This document shows positions 39,755 to 52,317 of a stretch of 64,000 bases of DNA, piece after piece. The stretch comes from Ifrita kowaldi. Lineage: Eukaryota; Chordata; Aves; Passeriformes; Cinclosomatidae. The notes below the pieces were generated by a model. The model saw only the letters and a list, made by a program, of their open reading frames with translations, was not told where the DNA came from and made no database searches. Location: contig VZRS01014563.1 of NCBI GenBank assembly GCA_013398055.1, positions 449,032 to 513,031 of the forward strand, given 5' to 3'. A program made the position numbers and the translations under genes. Each line of letters opens with the position of its first letter. Positions within the stretch are counted from its first letter, which is position 1.

Positions 39755-41765
39755 AAATTATAATGTAATTAGACACAAGAAAACTATGACAGGCTAAGGA
39801 AGGGGAAATTTTACATGATACTCTCCTGCCTCTATCCTTATATGCTGTCTCTACAAGCTGTGGATCATACTCCTATTTCAGGCAGCTGAGGTATCTCCCT
39901 TTATACAGTGACCCCATGGACAACTGCCAGCTTTTGCTTTACTCTTATGGGCTCAAAATCGCCTGCATTTGACTCCAGGACTCTTTATTGACAACTTGCA
40001 CAGAAGCCCAATTCCAAGTTATGCCACGAAGATGAAAAGAAAGAGATTAAGTGTCTATAAAGTAGATGAGCCAGTTATCAGCATGATAAGTGCTTTGTAA
40101 CGTGTTTGGGGTTTTTTGCTCCATAGCGATTTGAACAAAACTCGATGTGTCGACACTTTTATGGACTGATTTGAAGCAATAGAAGAAATTATCCATCCTC
40201 TTTCTACATGTGCCACAGATGTGCTCCTGCCCATGTGGCAGCCAGCCATTAATGCAGAGAAGCAGGACTCCCTCAGCTGTGTTTCCAGCCAAGTTTGTCA
40301 ACCTTGCCTTGGAGCAGGAAGGGAGATGTCACACCCAGCCCAGGGGAGGGAGAGGGGTAACCAACAGCAGCCTTCAGCACACAAACAGTAACAGCTGAGG
40401 TAAACTGAGCTTATAGGGACAGATATTCACAAGTGACCATCTCTTATCCTATATTCCAGTTGTATGTATAAATATTTCTTTGCATACAGCCACATAAACC
40501 TCCCAGTGGCCTAGAACCTGTGGTTTGCAGCACTTTGAGTCCATGTTACACACAAGTTCCACAATGTTCCATCTGCCATGATTACTCAAAATCCTAAAAC
40601 CTCTGCAAACTTTTAGAAACCCACTTGCCGTCTGTACTGTTAACACAGCCTTCATACACACAAGAATTATTTGCTGTTCATTACATACCAGGCTGCAAAA
40701 TCATTGGGCATTAAATATTAACTTTTAGAAATATATACATTGTCATTACTAATACGGAATTAAGCATTAGTTGTTCACAGCAATAGAATGAAGTAATTCA
40801 GACTGAAATAGATAGCGATTATTAGTGGTTTGCTAGGGGGTTTTTTATTTATGTAAATGACAGTTTTGGGAGTAGAACCTTTATCAAATGGAGTCTAAGG
40901 AATCCTGGGTAATAAAATCTTATTTCAGGGAGCTGCATATGGGTATCCAATTTTGAGGCATTTCAAAAGCTTGAAGGTAGATGTCCCATTTCCTAAGAAC
41001 AAGGCCCATAAAGATACCAAATTAAACATCCATACATGGACATTCATAGATATCAGAAGCTGTTTAAACACCTTAATCAGCTTTTCCAAGTGGTTAGAGA
41101 TACTGAAAACTGCTGTGTGCTGAAAAGATTCACCCCCCTCTTAATACCTCACATTTATTTTAGTCTGTTCATAGAACTGTTTTAACCAGCTCCATCAAAC
41201 CAAATCATAAAATCCTTCTTTTTTTCCTCTAGCCAAGAAAATTAGTGGTGCAAAACAGTAGAATATTGGATAAGATAGGAGCAGAATGAGGTCCCTTCGT
41301 ACCAAACAGTAAGGCTTTCAAAGAATTAGATACTTCCATTTGACACAGAATACAGTCCACATCACACACACAAAAAATTTTAAAAAGCAGTAGTGGGCAA
41401 ATTTCCAAGACCTCTGAATAATGAAACAGTAGTCAATAAAGCAAGACTTATTTTTCTCTCCTCTTTGGCATTTAATATCCTACTGATTTGTGTACACTGA
41501 CATTGTGTTAGCTGCAGGACACATGAAGTGACAGAAAAACACAGCCTCCCATCTGGGCTGGTCCCATCCATCTGGTGATTAGGGCAGGGCACAGTGCAAC
41601 CATATGGCCGTGATCAAGAACCCACTAATATCATCCAGAGTTAACTGGGAAGCACCATAGCCCACTTAGTCTCCTAAGGATGATAAATGCCTCTCATTCT
41701 GTTTCTCCTCCCCAGTGGACATTGTAGATTTGTCTTTTTGCCTGCACAGATGAACCACTAGTTAG
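39755..41765. other. Non-coding stretch
   Basis: AT-rich unique sequence with short frames only. No repeats were recognised until the CR1 copy begins. Confidence 0.5.
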
Positions 41766-42388
41766 AAACAGAGAATACGTGGAGTTGGAAGGGACTCACA
41801 AAGATCATTGAGTCCAGCTCCTGGCCGTGCACAGCACCATCCGCCAGAGTCACCCCATGTGCCCGAGAGCATTGTCCAAACTCTTCTTGAACTCTGTCAG
41901 GCTTGCTGCTATGACCACTTCCCTGGGGAGTCTGTTCCAGTGCCCAGCCACCCTCTGGGTGAAGAACCGTTTCGTAATACCAAACCTAAACCTCCTCTGA
42001 CACAACTTCAGGCCATTCCCTTGGGTCTTGTCACTGGTCACATAGAGCAGAGATCAGTGTCTGTCCCACCTATTCTCCTCACGAGGAAGTTTTAACTGCA
42101 GTGAGGTCTCCTCTCAGTCTCCTCCAGGCTGAACAAGCCCAGGGCCCTCAGACCCTCCTTACACAGCTTCCCCTCAAGGCCCTTCTCCCTGTTCATTGAT
42201 CTGCCTTGGACACTCTCTAATACTTTATTATCTTTGTTATGTTGTGGCCACCAAAACTGCCCTCAGCACTCAAGGTGAGGCCACCGCAGTGGACAGCAGG
42301 ACAATCCCCTACCTTTCCCAGCTGCGCCTGATGCCCTAAGGACAGGGTTGTCCCTGCTGGCTGGAACACCAGTGATACACACCAAAAC
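41766..42388 (-). mobile_element. CR1 LINE fragment, longest copy in window
   Basis: On + the element starts with the reverse-complemented CR1 tail (GAATACGTGGAGTTGGAAGG, then GATCATTGAGTCCAGCTCCT). It continues through the C-terminal part of the reverse-transcriptase ORF and into the CR1 block reading CTCCTCTCAGTCTCCTCCAG, GCTGAACAAGCCCAGGGCCC and ACAATCCCCTACC on +. About 620 bp remain, 5'-truncated. The retrotransposon encodes an endonuclease/reverse transcriptase, but this copy is far too short to be active. Its 3' end lies at the left. Confidence 0.95.
41850..42041 (-). pseudogene. CR1 ORF2 C-terminal remnant
   Basis: Inside the CR1 copy, 63 codons remain open on the minus strand to a TGA. 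They contain the HWNRLPREVV motif near residues 33-42, followed by a FKKSLDNAL segment. This is the usual end of the CR1 endonuclease/reverse-transcriptase polyprotein, downstream of the catalytic domain. No catalytic residues are present. The frame begins at the truncated side without an ATG, so it is a fossil and not a gene. Confidence 0.85.
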
Positions 42389-45300
42389 AGTGACTTTAGC
42401 CCCTGTAACTGTCCATGAAACAATTAAAAAACCTGCTAACCTGACCTTTCTATTCAAAGTCCTAAATGAAGCACCCATCCTCTGGAAAGGTTTGTGCTGT
42501 CATAGGAACTCTGAAACCTGAGGCCTGAATCCTGACACATGGCACGCTGGAGATTAGAGATGCCACTCCAGTAGTGATGCAGGAAGAGTGGAACACTGAG
42601 GGCTCTGTTATCTGGCTTGTTTTTACATATTAATAGAACGGGAAGAGCCTGCTTATCTTGCAGCAAACAGCAAGAAAAGGAAGGCAGAGCTTCACAACTC
42701 CTTGAAGGGGCACCACTGTTGCCATCCACGTGGTTCTAATAATCCCTGTGACACTAGCCTATTGAGACAGCTTTTAGGAATACTAATTTCTTAGCTGCCA
42801 AGCCACTAAAAGCCAAGTCAATAACCCCCAGTGGATCACAGCACAAATATGACATGTGCTAAAACAACCTTTTTGAAATTTTGATCGTCAGAAACAGAAA
42901 GCAGGTCCCAACATATCCCCTAAGCTACATCTTAGACTGAAGGATTGAGTCTCAGGGGTACACAAAGTGGGATGTAATTACCATAACTGCAGAAGCATTT
43001 TCATGTTTTCATTTGTCTACTGTAACAAACCCCCCTTGATTAGCAGTAAGGATTGTGGTCAGGTCGTCTGTAAGGATATTTTTAGAGGTTAGAGCTGTAG
43101 CCAAAAGCCATTCTAATTCGCTACTGCCGACCTTCCCCTCAAGGTAATATTTGAGAACTAGGACAGCACAACTGCTGGAATGGCTCTGTGTTTTGGGAGA
43201 CACCATCTTGTGAATGAGATATGCAACTGGAAGATCTTTTTTGGTTGCAAAGCCAAAATTGATGGCCTGGAACTGTGGGAAGCAAGTGTCAGCCTGCTTG
43301 CAAAATGCTCATCAGTACAAATAATTATACATAGTGATTGACAATTGAGTTTCTCTAACATTTTTAAAGCATTTTTACAACTCTGATATGGCACAAGAGC
43401 CACAGGACTTCTCCAGAACTCAAAAACAATAAGACCTACAGCAACATGATAGAACAGGGAAATACTTAGTCAGAATTTGAACATTATCTGCAATGCTGTA
43501 TCAACACACTTGTGTGAGCAAGACTTGTCTTATTTCCTGAAGCTGTTCAATTTCTTTTGCTTTCAATACCTGGGTGCTGCCTTTCAAGCTGTGCATGGAG
43601 CCCTCTTCTGGAGAAATTTGAACAAATAAAAGCTTAAGAATGCAGCAGTGTGGGCTCTGCATTAGGGGAAAGAGTTTGAGGACTAATTTTCTCTATTCGC
43701 TCTAATGACCAGCTTGTAAAATCTGTACATTTTTCCAATTTAATTAGTTGCAACCCAGTGAAACGTTACAGTTATTGTTAAAACTATCAAAAATTTGGGA
43801 TTTTTTTTCCTCACCTTGTAAGCTTTACTCACAAATTTTGAGTCATCTGTCAGCAAGAAATGCATAACATAGAAAAGGAAGACTGTGAACAACTTTTGTT
43901 TTAAAACAAATATTTTTGACATATGTTTTAGAAAATGTCCTTTGGGCAAAATGTAAAACATGCAGATTTTTAAATCTATCAGATCAGAGTATGCATTTAC
44001 TGCTTACCGTACCCTGTATAGTGAGCTGCATAAGCTACTAGAGTACATTTAGTTTTTATTGTCAGCTACAGATCAATAAAGCTGTATATCATAGTTATGC
44101 TTTGGAGTTTCAAAGGTGAGTCTGAATTAAAGGATTACTTGAAACATCTTTCTCAGTTATTCCAGCTAATGCTCAGTTTTCCTCTTGGTGAAAACAGAAC
44201 AGTTGGTAGTAGTGTAGACTAAATCTTTGCAAATGGAAAAATTAATTTATTGCCCACCTGTTTACCAGAATTTTTACATACACACTTAATGGGCTGCTTT
44301 GTTGAGATGAAAAAGTGATTCCCCATCTTCATCCTCTTAATGCCGCAAAAGACAAATTTTTTATACTTTAAAAAATCAGCTGAATTAGAGGCAAACCAAG
44401 AAAACACAAAACCCAAGTTACTAATTTTAGAAATAGTCTTTTCATAAAAAATAATCCTTTTACAACTCATGCTCCTATTGACATAAAAGAATTTCCTCAA
44501 ACTTTTTTCCTACACTGTAAACTTTACTTTGAAATTAAGTTATTATTAACTTCTGCTTCCACAGAAAGTATTGCATTACTAGATTGCTCCTGCTTAGAAA
44601 GGATTCTATCAAACTTGGTCCTTTCTGGTCCCACTAGCATTGCATTACATGAGACAGTCTTGCTACTCCTAAGGGAGAAAAAAAGAAAACTTGCAGAAAA
44701 AGATCCTCAAATGTGTTACAACCACTATGCAACCAGATGGCTGCATTTGTTTAATATGTTGTTTCTCACATTCTTCTGTTTACTTTTCCTGTCACATGAA
44801 ATTTGTGCATGTGGTGTGTCAAAGAGAAAAGCCAAACAGTGTTTCAGTAAATTCCATTTCTTTCCCCAGCATGGCACCCACTCCAATTCATACTTTAACC
44901 TGCCAATACTGAACAACCTAGCCCTGAAGACAGAATTACATACACTTCCATATTATAGTCTGATTCATTCCTCAATTCATTAACTCTTTGACATGATTTA
45001 GAAAGTAAACTTGGAGATGCATTAGCTCACATGGTGGAGAGAGACATTTCCAGATAGAGCTGTATATGCTGATAAAGAAGGTGGAGCGCAGTTGGAGCAC
45101 TTAAGCAATGCCAAAGCACCACAAGCTCAGCCCTGCAATACAGCAGAACTCATCCCAACCCAGACTGGGAATAAACTCTGAAGTATCACCGAAAGTTAAA
45201 AATAAAGTGCACAGGTGTTTTCAGAATCAGGTGTCTGCATGCTGTCAGATTTTAAGAAGACATTAATGTTAAAATGCCAGCTGTGTTTAATAGGCCTTAG

Positions 45301-45519
45301 AAGTCTGTCCTCTTGCATCACATACATACTGCTTTCCTACAAGGGACCACTAAAGAAATTCCAAACTCAAGCTGATTAATTCAGTGTTGTGTTAGAGAAG
45401 CTGTACCAAAAAAAAAAAAAAAAGACTGAAAAACAGAGAGAAAGCCAAGCAAAGCAGATGGGAGGTCTCAAAGCCAAGGTGAGAGAGCACCGGTTCTGTA
45501 CATCCACAGGTTACCTTTC
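42389..45519. other. Non-coding stretch
   Basis: AT-rich unique sequence. The + frame at 44615-44983 (122 codons, hydrophobic middle) has no recognisable motif or splice context. An A16 run lies at 45408-45423. No repeat family was recognised. Confidence 0.5.
45408..45423. repeat. A16 homopolymer
   Basis: Sixteen A residues. The sequence to the left does not look like a processed mRNA copy, so it is called only as simple sequence. Confidence 0.85.
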
Positions 45520-46015
45520 CACTGCCTGTGCCCTCTCCCCCAGCCCCTCTGCTCCCTAAGCATTGCCTCCCATTGCCAGCCTTGCCAGCCTGGGTGCCTG
45601 CCCAGGCTGGATCTCAGCCCACTGGTGACAACTTCTCCTCCCCTGGAGCCCTCTGCGTATCCCCAGCCCACGGGACACTGCTCAGCCCTCCCGGAGCAGC
45701 AGCTTGGCCACTCTCCTGAGCCAGTCCCGGCAGAGCCAGAGGCTGCCCTCGGACACTGCCAGGGAGCCCCAGCCCGAGCTGGCAGAGTGGCCCTGCCAGG
45801 AACTCTGCATGTGGCACCAGCACACGCTGCTGGGCACCAAACCTATGGCCCAAGGCAGCTGCTTTCATTTGTTCCACTACCCGGAGCAGGATTGTTATCC
45901 CGAACCCACCCAAATGCCTTTGTGCTTGCTCACTCCAAATCCCCAGCCACCGAGTCTCCCGCTGTCCCACAGCTCCAGCCACCCACCTCCAGGCATTGAC
46001 TCCCGATCAGGTTAA
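45520..46015. other. GC-rich block, open on both strands
   Basis: About 500 bp of GC-rich, mostly CpG-poor sequence is sharply different from the AT-rich flanks. Frames of 103-124 codons are open on + (45625-45999, 45704-46015) and on minus (45614-45982), rich in Pro, Gly, Ala and Leu. None matches a family that I know. GC-rich DNA has few stop codons, so the frames are weak evidence. On the minus strand the block could end in a GGAAAG|GTAACC donor (exon end about 45514). It may be an old CpG island, an exon or regulatory DNA. Confidence 0.4.
45531..45556 (-). other. G-quadruplex motif on minus strand
   Basis: On + there are four C runs (3, 5, 4 and 3) with spacers of 3, 2 and 6 nt. The minus strand therefore fits the canonical G3+N1-7 quadruplex rule. 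It lies at the left edge of the GC-rich block. Confidence 0.6.
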
Positions 46016-49000
46016 ACCAGGACCTAAATGTCCTAACCTTGATCCACAGCATGTGTGCATTCCGTTCACCCTACTGCCTCCTCCTTACACACTGGGTAGC
46101 TCCTCTCAGCAACAGAGCTCTCCCAGTGGTGACCTCTCACCATTTTTCTCCTTATTGCCCTGTTTGGGATAGCAGACCAAATGCCTGCTGGAGATTGCAG
46201 TTACACAAACACAGAGGCTCAAGCTCAGCGTCCCAGCACTTGCGTGCCACTAAACCCCACCAGCCCTCTAAGGGTTAACAAAACCTCTCGATCGCAAGTC
46301 AAAAAGGAATTAACTTTCATCCCTGCTCAGTGCAGAGGATCTCAGCCCACTGTCGCTAAATCCAAGTTTACAGAGCTCCTAAGACAAAAGGAGGGAGAAT
46401 GCACTTAAACTGGACAACAACAAAGGGTTTCCAAACCTGCTCTGAGCTTCCCAAAAGTGAGCCCTGAAACAGCAGCGAGAGGGAAAGAGAGTAACCGGGA
46501 GGTGCTGAGAAGTGAGAGCCCAGCGAGTCCCTGTGCTTTGACAGGCAGCAGCAGCGGGGCTTTAGCAGCTCCGTGTTTTTAAGGCTGGGTGTTTTTGCCT
46601 CTGCTTTCTGGCAGAGGGGGATCTATTACATTTAATAAGAGAAAGGCTACATAGCAAGTCACTAACAGAGTGTTGCACATCTATCAGGAGAGTACGGGGA
46701 AGGGAGCCTTTTGCAAGGTCTGATTTTATTTTTCCTCCATATTCCCCCCTCCAATTCTTTTATAAAAAAAGCAATAAATAACGTGAGCTGCCTGTAACAG
46801 CCTATAAACCTACTACCCAGCACAAGCCACAGAGGAAAGAGGCAAATCAAAGTTGCAGCATTTGATATGACAGAAAATATTGCCGCTGCAGCTGCAACCG
46901 AGACACTTGAAAGATTCCCCCCACCACCCTTCCTGAAGGGAGACAAAAAAATGCGATATATCACACAGCAAATTGGTTGTAATTGTAAGTCAGGGAGCTA
47001 TGAGATCCTACATTCCTAGCAACTGGCTTAGAGCAGAGATCCTGCATCTTTAAACAGTAATTCAAGCAATGTACAATTACTCAGAAATCAGAGCTGAATT
47101 ACAAACACTTTCAAATCCAAATGCACAAAAGCAGAAAGGTGAAAGAAAGCAAGGAAAAAACACACATTTCTTACCTGGGACAGCAGAAAAGACAGAGTAA
47201 GTTGAGTTTTGTGCTGCATTTTGCCAGACTAGAAGGTACCAGAGGCTTTTTCATTCATGCACTCGGCTGCACTGAGCATATTTTCACTGTGAAACAGCCT
47301 TTGAGAAGAGACTCTGCCTTGAGAGCCAGCCAACTTCCCAAATAGATCAGCAGCATCATCACTAAAGCATTGGATAGAGTCTGATGACCAGAACCAATGG
47401 CTTTACAAGGATGATTTCTTCACAAAGCATCCCCATTTTGCATCACACATATCGGGCAAGCACCTCTACAAACACAGCACCTTTAGAAAGCATTTTGCTT
47501 TGGTGTATTTCTGTGTTTAGCTTCAGTCTAACACATCATGCTTTACAGATCTCAATAGTATTTTCCCTTTTAAAGAGTGGAATTGCACAAGGAGAAATAA
47601 GAGCAACTCTGACCACCACTGCAAAGAGATTCTCTTTATTAAAATGTTAATAAGGTATACTTTGTTTTCAATAAAGCAAAAAAAAATGACCTCTGCAGTT
47701 TTGGTTGCTTTCAAGCCTTAGGAGGAGAACACAATGAAATTTTTCAGTGCAGTAGAAATACAGGTTATATCTTGTGTTTTCCCCTCAATCTCACAAATCA
47801 CAATGAAGACAGATCCATTCTAGCCTGCAGAAAAAATCCATCATAAGGCAATAGATTTTATTAACTGCTCGGGTAATGGCAGAATTGGCTTTTAATTCAA
47901 CAAACTACAATCTAGGACAAAGTTTCATAGGTGCATGTCCTTCAATTACAAAAACTTTTCCTGTTTGAAAGAGGGGACCTGATGTGTCAAGGACCTGCTT
48001 TCTCTGGATTGGTTATGGGTTATTGCAGTCCAGCAAGCAACAGAGGCAGATGAACCAAAGATTCGGAATGAATTCCCCTGAGTGCATTTCCAACTCCACC
48101 TCTCTTGCCACTCCCCATTATCACAACACTCCAGTCCTTTTTTGTGTTGTCTCCTGGCAGTCACCAGGGTTACTTAGTAGTACCCTTCCCCCATTTTTAG
48201 AAGGATCAAAAGAGTGATGTTTTTCCCTCCCTTGCTCATCCAGAAGAACCAGCTGCCATCACTTTCTGCCCAGCCCTACCATGGCTGGCTGCTGTGCTGG
48301 TGGAGATGAGAAGAAATGTAGGGAGGGAAAGGCAGGTAGGCAGATACGGAGGGATAAAGGAGCTGCCAACCGCTTTGAGCTTCCCAGCATCAGCAGGAGC
48401 TTCCAGCTGTGAATAATGTTGTTTGATACAACCACTGCTAGTCTACTGCTCACAGCTTACATCTTTCTTTACTTACCCACTGGACCAAAACTGAGGGAAA
48501 ATACTGTCCTTCCAAGTCTAAACGCTCACATGGAGCAATACCTCTGTTCTAGTACCTCCATTACACATGAGTTTAAATTAATACTCGAGTTGGAATAGAA
48601 TCCAAACAAAACCCAGCAGGAACTACCAGTAGCAATAATAATGCTCTACCCAACCACAAAAGGTTCACTATTTAGACATAAAAAGAAAAAAAAAAAAGGG
48701 CAGGTAGGTTGCTTTCTTTTTCATCCTTTTTTTTTAGGCAGAAAGCCAACTTAGCAGGGTAAAAAAGAAAAACCTTAGAGCTCTTTATGACTAGAAATAA
48801 ATGACTGACCAACTCCCATTTTCTTTCAGGGAGCCAGTTTGCCACCAAGTAAAATTCCGAGCCTCAAGAGGAACACCTAGAAATTTATAAACCAGGCTGG
48901 GTGGGGTTTATAGGGCATATCCCACAGAAAACAGCACCAGCCATTCCACAGCCTGCACAGCCTTTGTATGGGGGCACTGGGACTTGGACAGTCTTAACCC

Positions 49001-49550
49001 CACCAACTGTGGCCAAACAGCTGAGTGAGTTACCAGACCAACCAGAAGTAGGTGGTGGCTGAAAGAAACAAAGGCATATCTGCATCCTGTTTTACAGGAA
49101 AGGACCTCACTTAAAAAAAAATAGAAGTCAAGTCATGGGGTAGATGATTCACTGCAAGATAATGCAACATGAGCTTTGAGCCAACGGGAGCAGTTATTTT
49201 CTGTACGAGACACAGCATGGCTGTGGGGCCACCCCAGCACAGGGACAGAGACAGGAATGAGGAGTTTGAGGTGTTCCCAGTGGTCCCACGGCCTGCAAGA
49301 GCATGGCTGTCCCTGCAGCCATGGCACCCCTCCTCATCCTGAGGGGCCGGGCACCACAACTGGGCACAGGGCAGGACCTGCCTCCTTGAGGGTCTCTCCC
49401 AGCCAAAAGAAGCCACATACCACAGCCCTTCTGCCTCCAAAACCAGCAGTGACCCTCTAGCAACAATTAAAGAGAAAATAACTTTAAAAAAATCAAATTC
49501 ACTAACCTTTTACTTCCAGTTCCACAGAGCTTTTTCCTCCTGCTGCAGCC
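46016..49550. other. Non-coding stretch
   Basis: Mixed composition. A moderately GC-rich part lies at about 46440-46600 with AGCGAG and GCAGCAGCAGCGG words and no clear island. An A12 run lies at 48686-48697. The opposed frames at 49111-49466 have no recognisable motif. No repeats were identified. Confidence 0.5.
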
Positions 49551-49640
49551 AAGCGCTGGCACAACATGGCGCCTCAGCGTGAGGGCGGCTGCACCCACAC
49601 GCAGCGCTCACCCGCGGGCTCCGGCCGCGCTGGGAAATGG
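49551..49640. promoter_or_regulatory. Compact CpG cluster, promoter-like
   Basis: About eleven CpG dinucleotides fall within some 90 bp in an otherwise CpG-poor window (GGCGCC, CCCGCGGG, CCGGCCGCGC). At 49564-49571 the AACATGGCG string resembles the YY1 promoter motif AANATGGCG. CpGs are normally lost by methylation, so such a cluster suggests a protected, promoter-like site. On the minus strand two donors leave the region, CCTCAG|GTGAGC (exon end 49659, exact consensus) and GCGG|GTGAGC (exon end 49612), which would suit a minus-strand first exon. The + strand has a 33-codon ORF. The size is below usual CpG-island thresholds. Confidence 0.4.
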
Positions 49641-49667
49641 CCTTTTGGCACTGCTCACCTGAGGTGA
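49566..49667 (+). other. Short ORF in CpG cluster (33 codons)
   Basis: An ATG with A at -3 and G at +4 (ACAACATGGCG) opens a frame of 33 codons to a TGA. It starts MAPQREGGCTHTQRSPAGSG and is basic and Gly/Pro-rich. The start overlaps the YY1-like motif, so the ATG may simply belong to that motif. A small peptide or upstream ORF is possible but unsupported. Confidence 0.1.
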
Positions 49668-49688
49668 ACTCCAGCACACCCCAGCCCT

Positions 49689-49720
49689 GGGTGTGCTGGG
49701 GGTTACGGGGTTCACTGGGG
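49689..49720 (+). other. G-quadruplex motif on plus strand
   Basis: Four G runs (3, 5, 4 and 4) are separated by TGTGCT, TTAC and TTCACT, which fits the G3+N1-7 rule. It lies about 50 bp right of the CpG cluster, where promoter quadruplexes commonly occur. Confidence 0.65.
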
Positions 49721-52125
49721 ACCCCAGCAGAGAGGTGGGCAGCTGCTACAATCGGGGGGCCCAGCAGAAGGGTTTGGCCGCTTGCAGGTGGGCCCCCAGC
49801 CCAACTGTGTCTTCTGGGGCCACAGCAGAGTCTTCTCTGCTAATTAGCATACTAATGAAGAGCTGGTAGGCTATCAATTAGAAATTAATAGTTGGTGTCT
49901 CAGTCTATCTCAGCCTTAGGTGACAGGAAGAGGTTCAAACTATGCAAAGCTTCACTGTGGACCTGAACAGGACGTAAGACTGCAGGCAATGGAGGCTGGT
50001 CTCTCTCTAAACCCCACCTTAAGGCAACTTTAGTGCACAAATGAAACGAAGTTGAGATGCCATGGAGCAACAGTAGTAGAAATACCAGCCTCGGGTTTAA
50101 AGCATAGTTAGAGGAGAGGGTCCAGACCTCCCCTTGTATGGTGAGCTGTGCTTCTCTTCCCTGCCAATGCAAAGTGTGTAGTAAGCTTAGGCAGTGACTG
50201 AGAGGGTCTCGGTTTGTGAGCAAAGAAAGCTCCTGCCAAGGCTTTTTCTGATCCAAAACTATGTTAACTGATGGGTGCAACATGGGCTGTAGTCTTTAGA
50301 CACAAGATGCCATCGTTTTCACTTACAAAATGTGGAGCAGCTTGACACCTCAGCTCAGTCCCTCTCCATGACATTCTCTGGCCACAGGGGCCAATGCTGA
50401 GCTGAGGCTAATGTGAACAGCAGTAATTGCCTGCAACACATAAAGAGTTTTCAGAGACAGACCCATTAGCAGATGAGGCAGTGACTGTATGCTGCCAGAA
50501 ATGCCTTTTGACCTTCAGAAGATTTGCCCTGGCTATTTTGTAAAAGCTGAGGATCAGCTGCTATGAATCTATCAGAACAAGGGAAGTTTAATTTCTCATT
50601 AAAGTGGGTCACATGAGAAACCTGGACGTGAGAGAGAAGGACTCATTTCCCCTGCCATAGTACTGGCAATCTACACTCCTGGCTGCTTCACCATGTTGCA
50701 TTTTCTTTAAGCTTGGAAAAAGGTTTTAGCCCTGGGCAGCAACTAAAAGTGTGATGGTAGGACAAGAAGTTGTAGTAAATGCACCTGGATTGAGCTGGAA
50801 TCCACAGAGGAGTGAAATCCCATCTTCCTGCCTGAGGTTCTCCAGCAGGAATAAGTGAAGCAATTGGCTGCAATAATGTTTTATTGTGGAGGATAGATAT
50901 TCAGAAGTCTGCAACAGAGCTAATTTAGTGAAGAGTTGAGGAATGCATTTCCAGGTACTCTGGGTTCTCCTTGTCAGTTCTATCAAAACAGCTTTGGGTA
51001 TGGATTTCCAGTCTTAGTGCAGCTGAAGTTTCTTTGGGAAAGATGCACAAAAACACCAAAAAAAAAGGGGGGTTGCAGCTTGAATTTGAGCCCACAGCTT
51101 TTCATTATGTACCCAACCCAGGGCCTCCATAACACCCTAAACTCCTACAAGTCTTTCTTACATGAAGCATTTATTGGCAACAGAAAGTTTGGCATTAGTC
51201 CAGCTTTTTCTAAAACCTGTGGGACTTCCGAATGCTTTGTCTACTGTTTCCCTACATCCCAGCCCAAGCTCTGGGACAGTAAAAGGGTTTTGTTTTCATA
51301 CTTGCTAACAGGCAAGTCACAGGCAACTAGAACAAACTGACACTTCAGTGGAAAGAAATAGGGTGTGTTCCATTGTCAGCCCAGGACTATAAACAGCTCA
51401 TTAGTCAAAATGGAATCTTACATTTTAGAAAAAATCCTTACGAGACCATCACACCATTTTCTGTACAAGGATTAATAATAAAAATCAAAGAAATCCCTGT
51501 TACTGTGAATGTAGGATCCTTTTTTTCAGTTCTTAAAGGAATAAATCCTATTATTGTTTGGAGTTTGCATGTTTTTGCATCCATGTGCCCTTTAAGCATT
51601 AACAAAATTTATGTTGACCTTCTAAAACTGAGCTATTGTAAATCATTCTAGAATAACAATTTACAGTACTGTACAGGTAAATTTCTAATCCTTACCGGAA
51701 CCAGAAGCAAACTGTTCCTTAATTCAACCTTCATCTGAACTAAGCTGGGGAAGGAGTGAGATGAGCCCTAGGTATGTGGTGGGTTGGGCTCTCCACAGCA
51801 TCTGCTTTATGGAAACACGTTTTGTTTTATTCACTTTCTCCCTCTGGGCCCCTTTGTGGCAGAAGCTCCTGCTCCTCAGCTGACTTCCAGCACCTAAGAG
51901 TTTCCTGGAATAGTGCAGGTATTATTCCATGTCTGTAATGAACTTGTGCTTCTCAGCTGAATCACAGCAATTGAGTTTGTCCTGTGAGCTTGCCCCAGCT
52001 GCAAAACTCCCAGGTACCGTGGTTTAGTGACAGGCTGCAGTGATTCAGCCACTTGCAACCCCTCACCCCTATCCACGGGCAGGTTGTTGAATTCTGCCTC
52101 TTTATTTACCCTCTCTTCAGTAATA
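49721..52125. other. Non-coding stretch
   Basis: The + frames at 50936-51340 (134 codons) and 51373-51651 (92 codons) look fairly protein-like but match nothing I know, and they lack clear splice or promoter support. No repeats were recognised up to the CR1 copy. Confidence 0.45.
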
Positions 52126-52317
52126 CAAAGGCGTTGGAATGGGTTGCCCAGGGAGGTGGTGAAGTCACTGTCCCCGGAGGTGTTTAAAAAAAGACAGCAT
52201 GTGGCACTCAGTGCCATGGTTCGGTTGATAAGGTGGTTTTAGGTCATAGGTTGGACTTGATGATCTCAAAGATCTTTTCCGACCTTGTAAATTCTGTGAT
52301 TCTCTGATTCTGTGATC
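52126..52317 (+). mobile_element. CR1 LINE 3' end with intact octamer tail
   Basis: The copy starts in the ORF2 C-terminus (RRWNGLPREVV then EVFKKR in the + frame). It continues as TTGGACTTGATGATCTCAAA, then GATCTTTTCCGACCTTG, and ends in three octamers, ATTCTGTG ATTCTCTG ATTCTGTG, at about 52290-52315. These tandem octamers are the diagnostic CR1 terminus, so the 3' insertion boundary lies near 52317. About 190 bp remain, 5'-truncated. Confidence 0.95.

Noticed and set aside
50936..51340. 134-codon + ORF
   Set aside because: It is protein-like in places but lacks a family, a convincing acceptor/donor pair and a promoter. It is within chance expectation.
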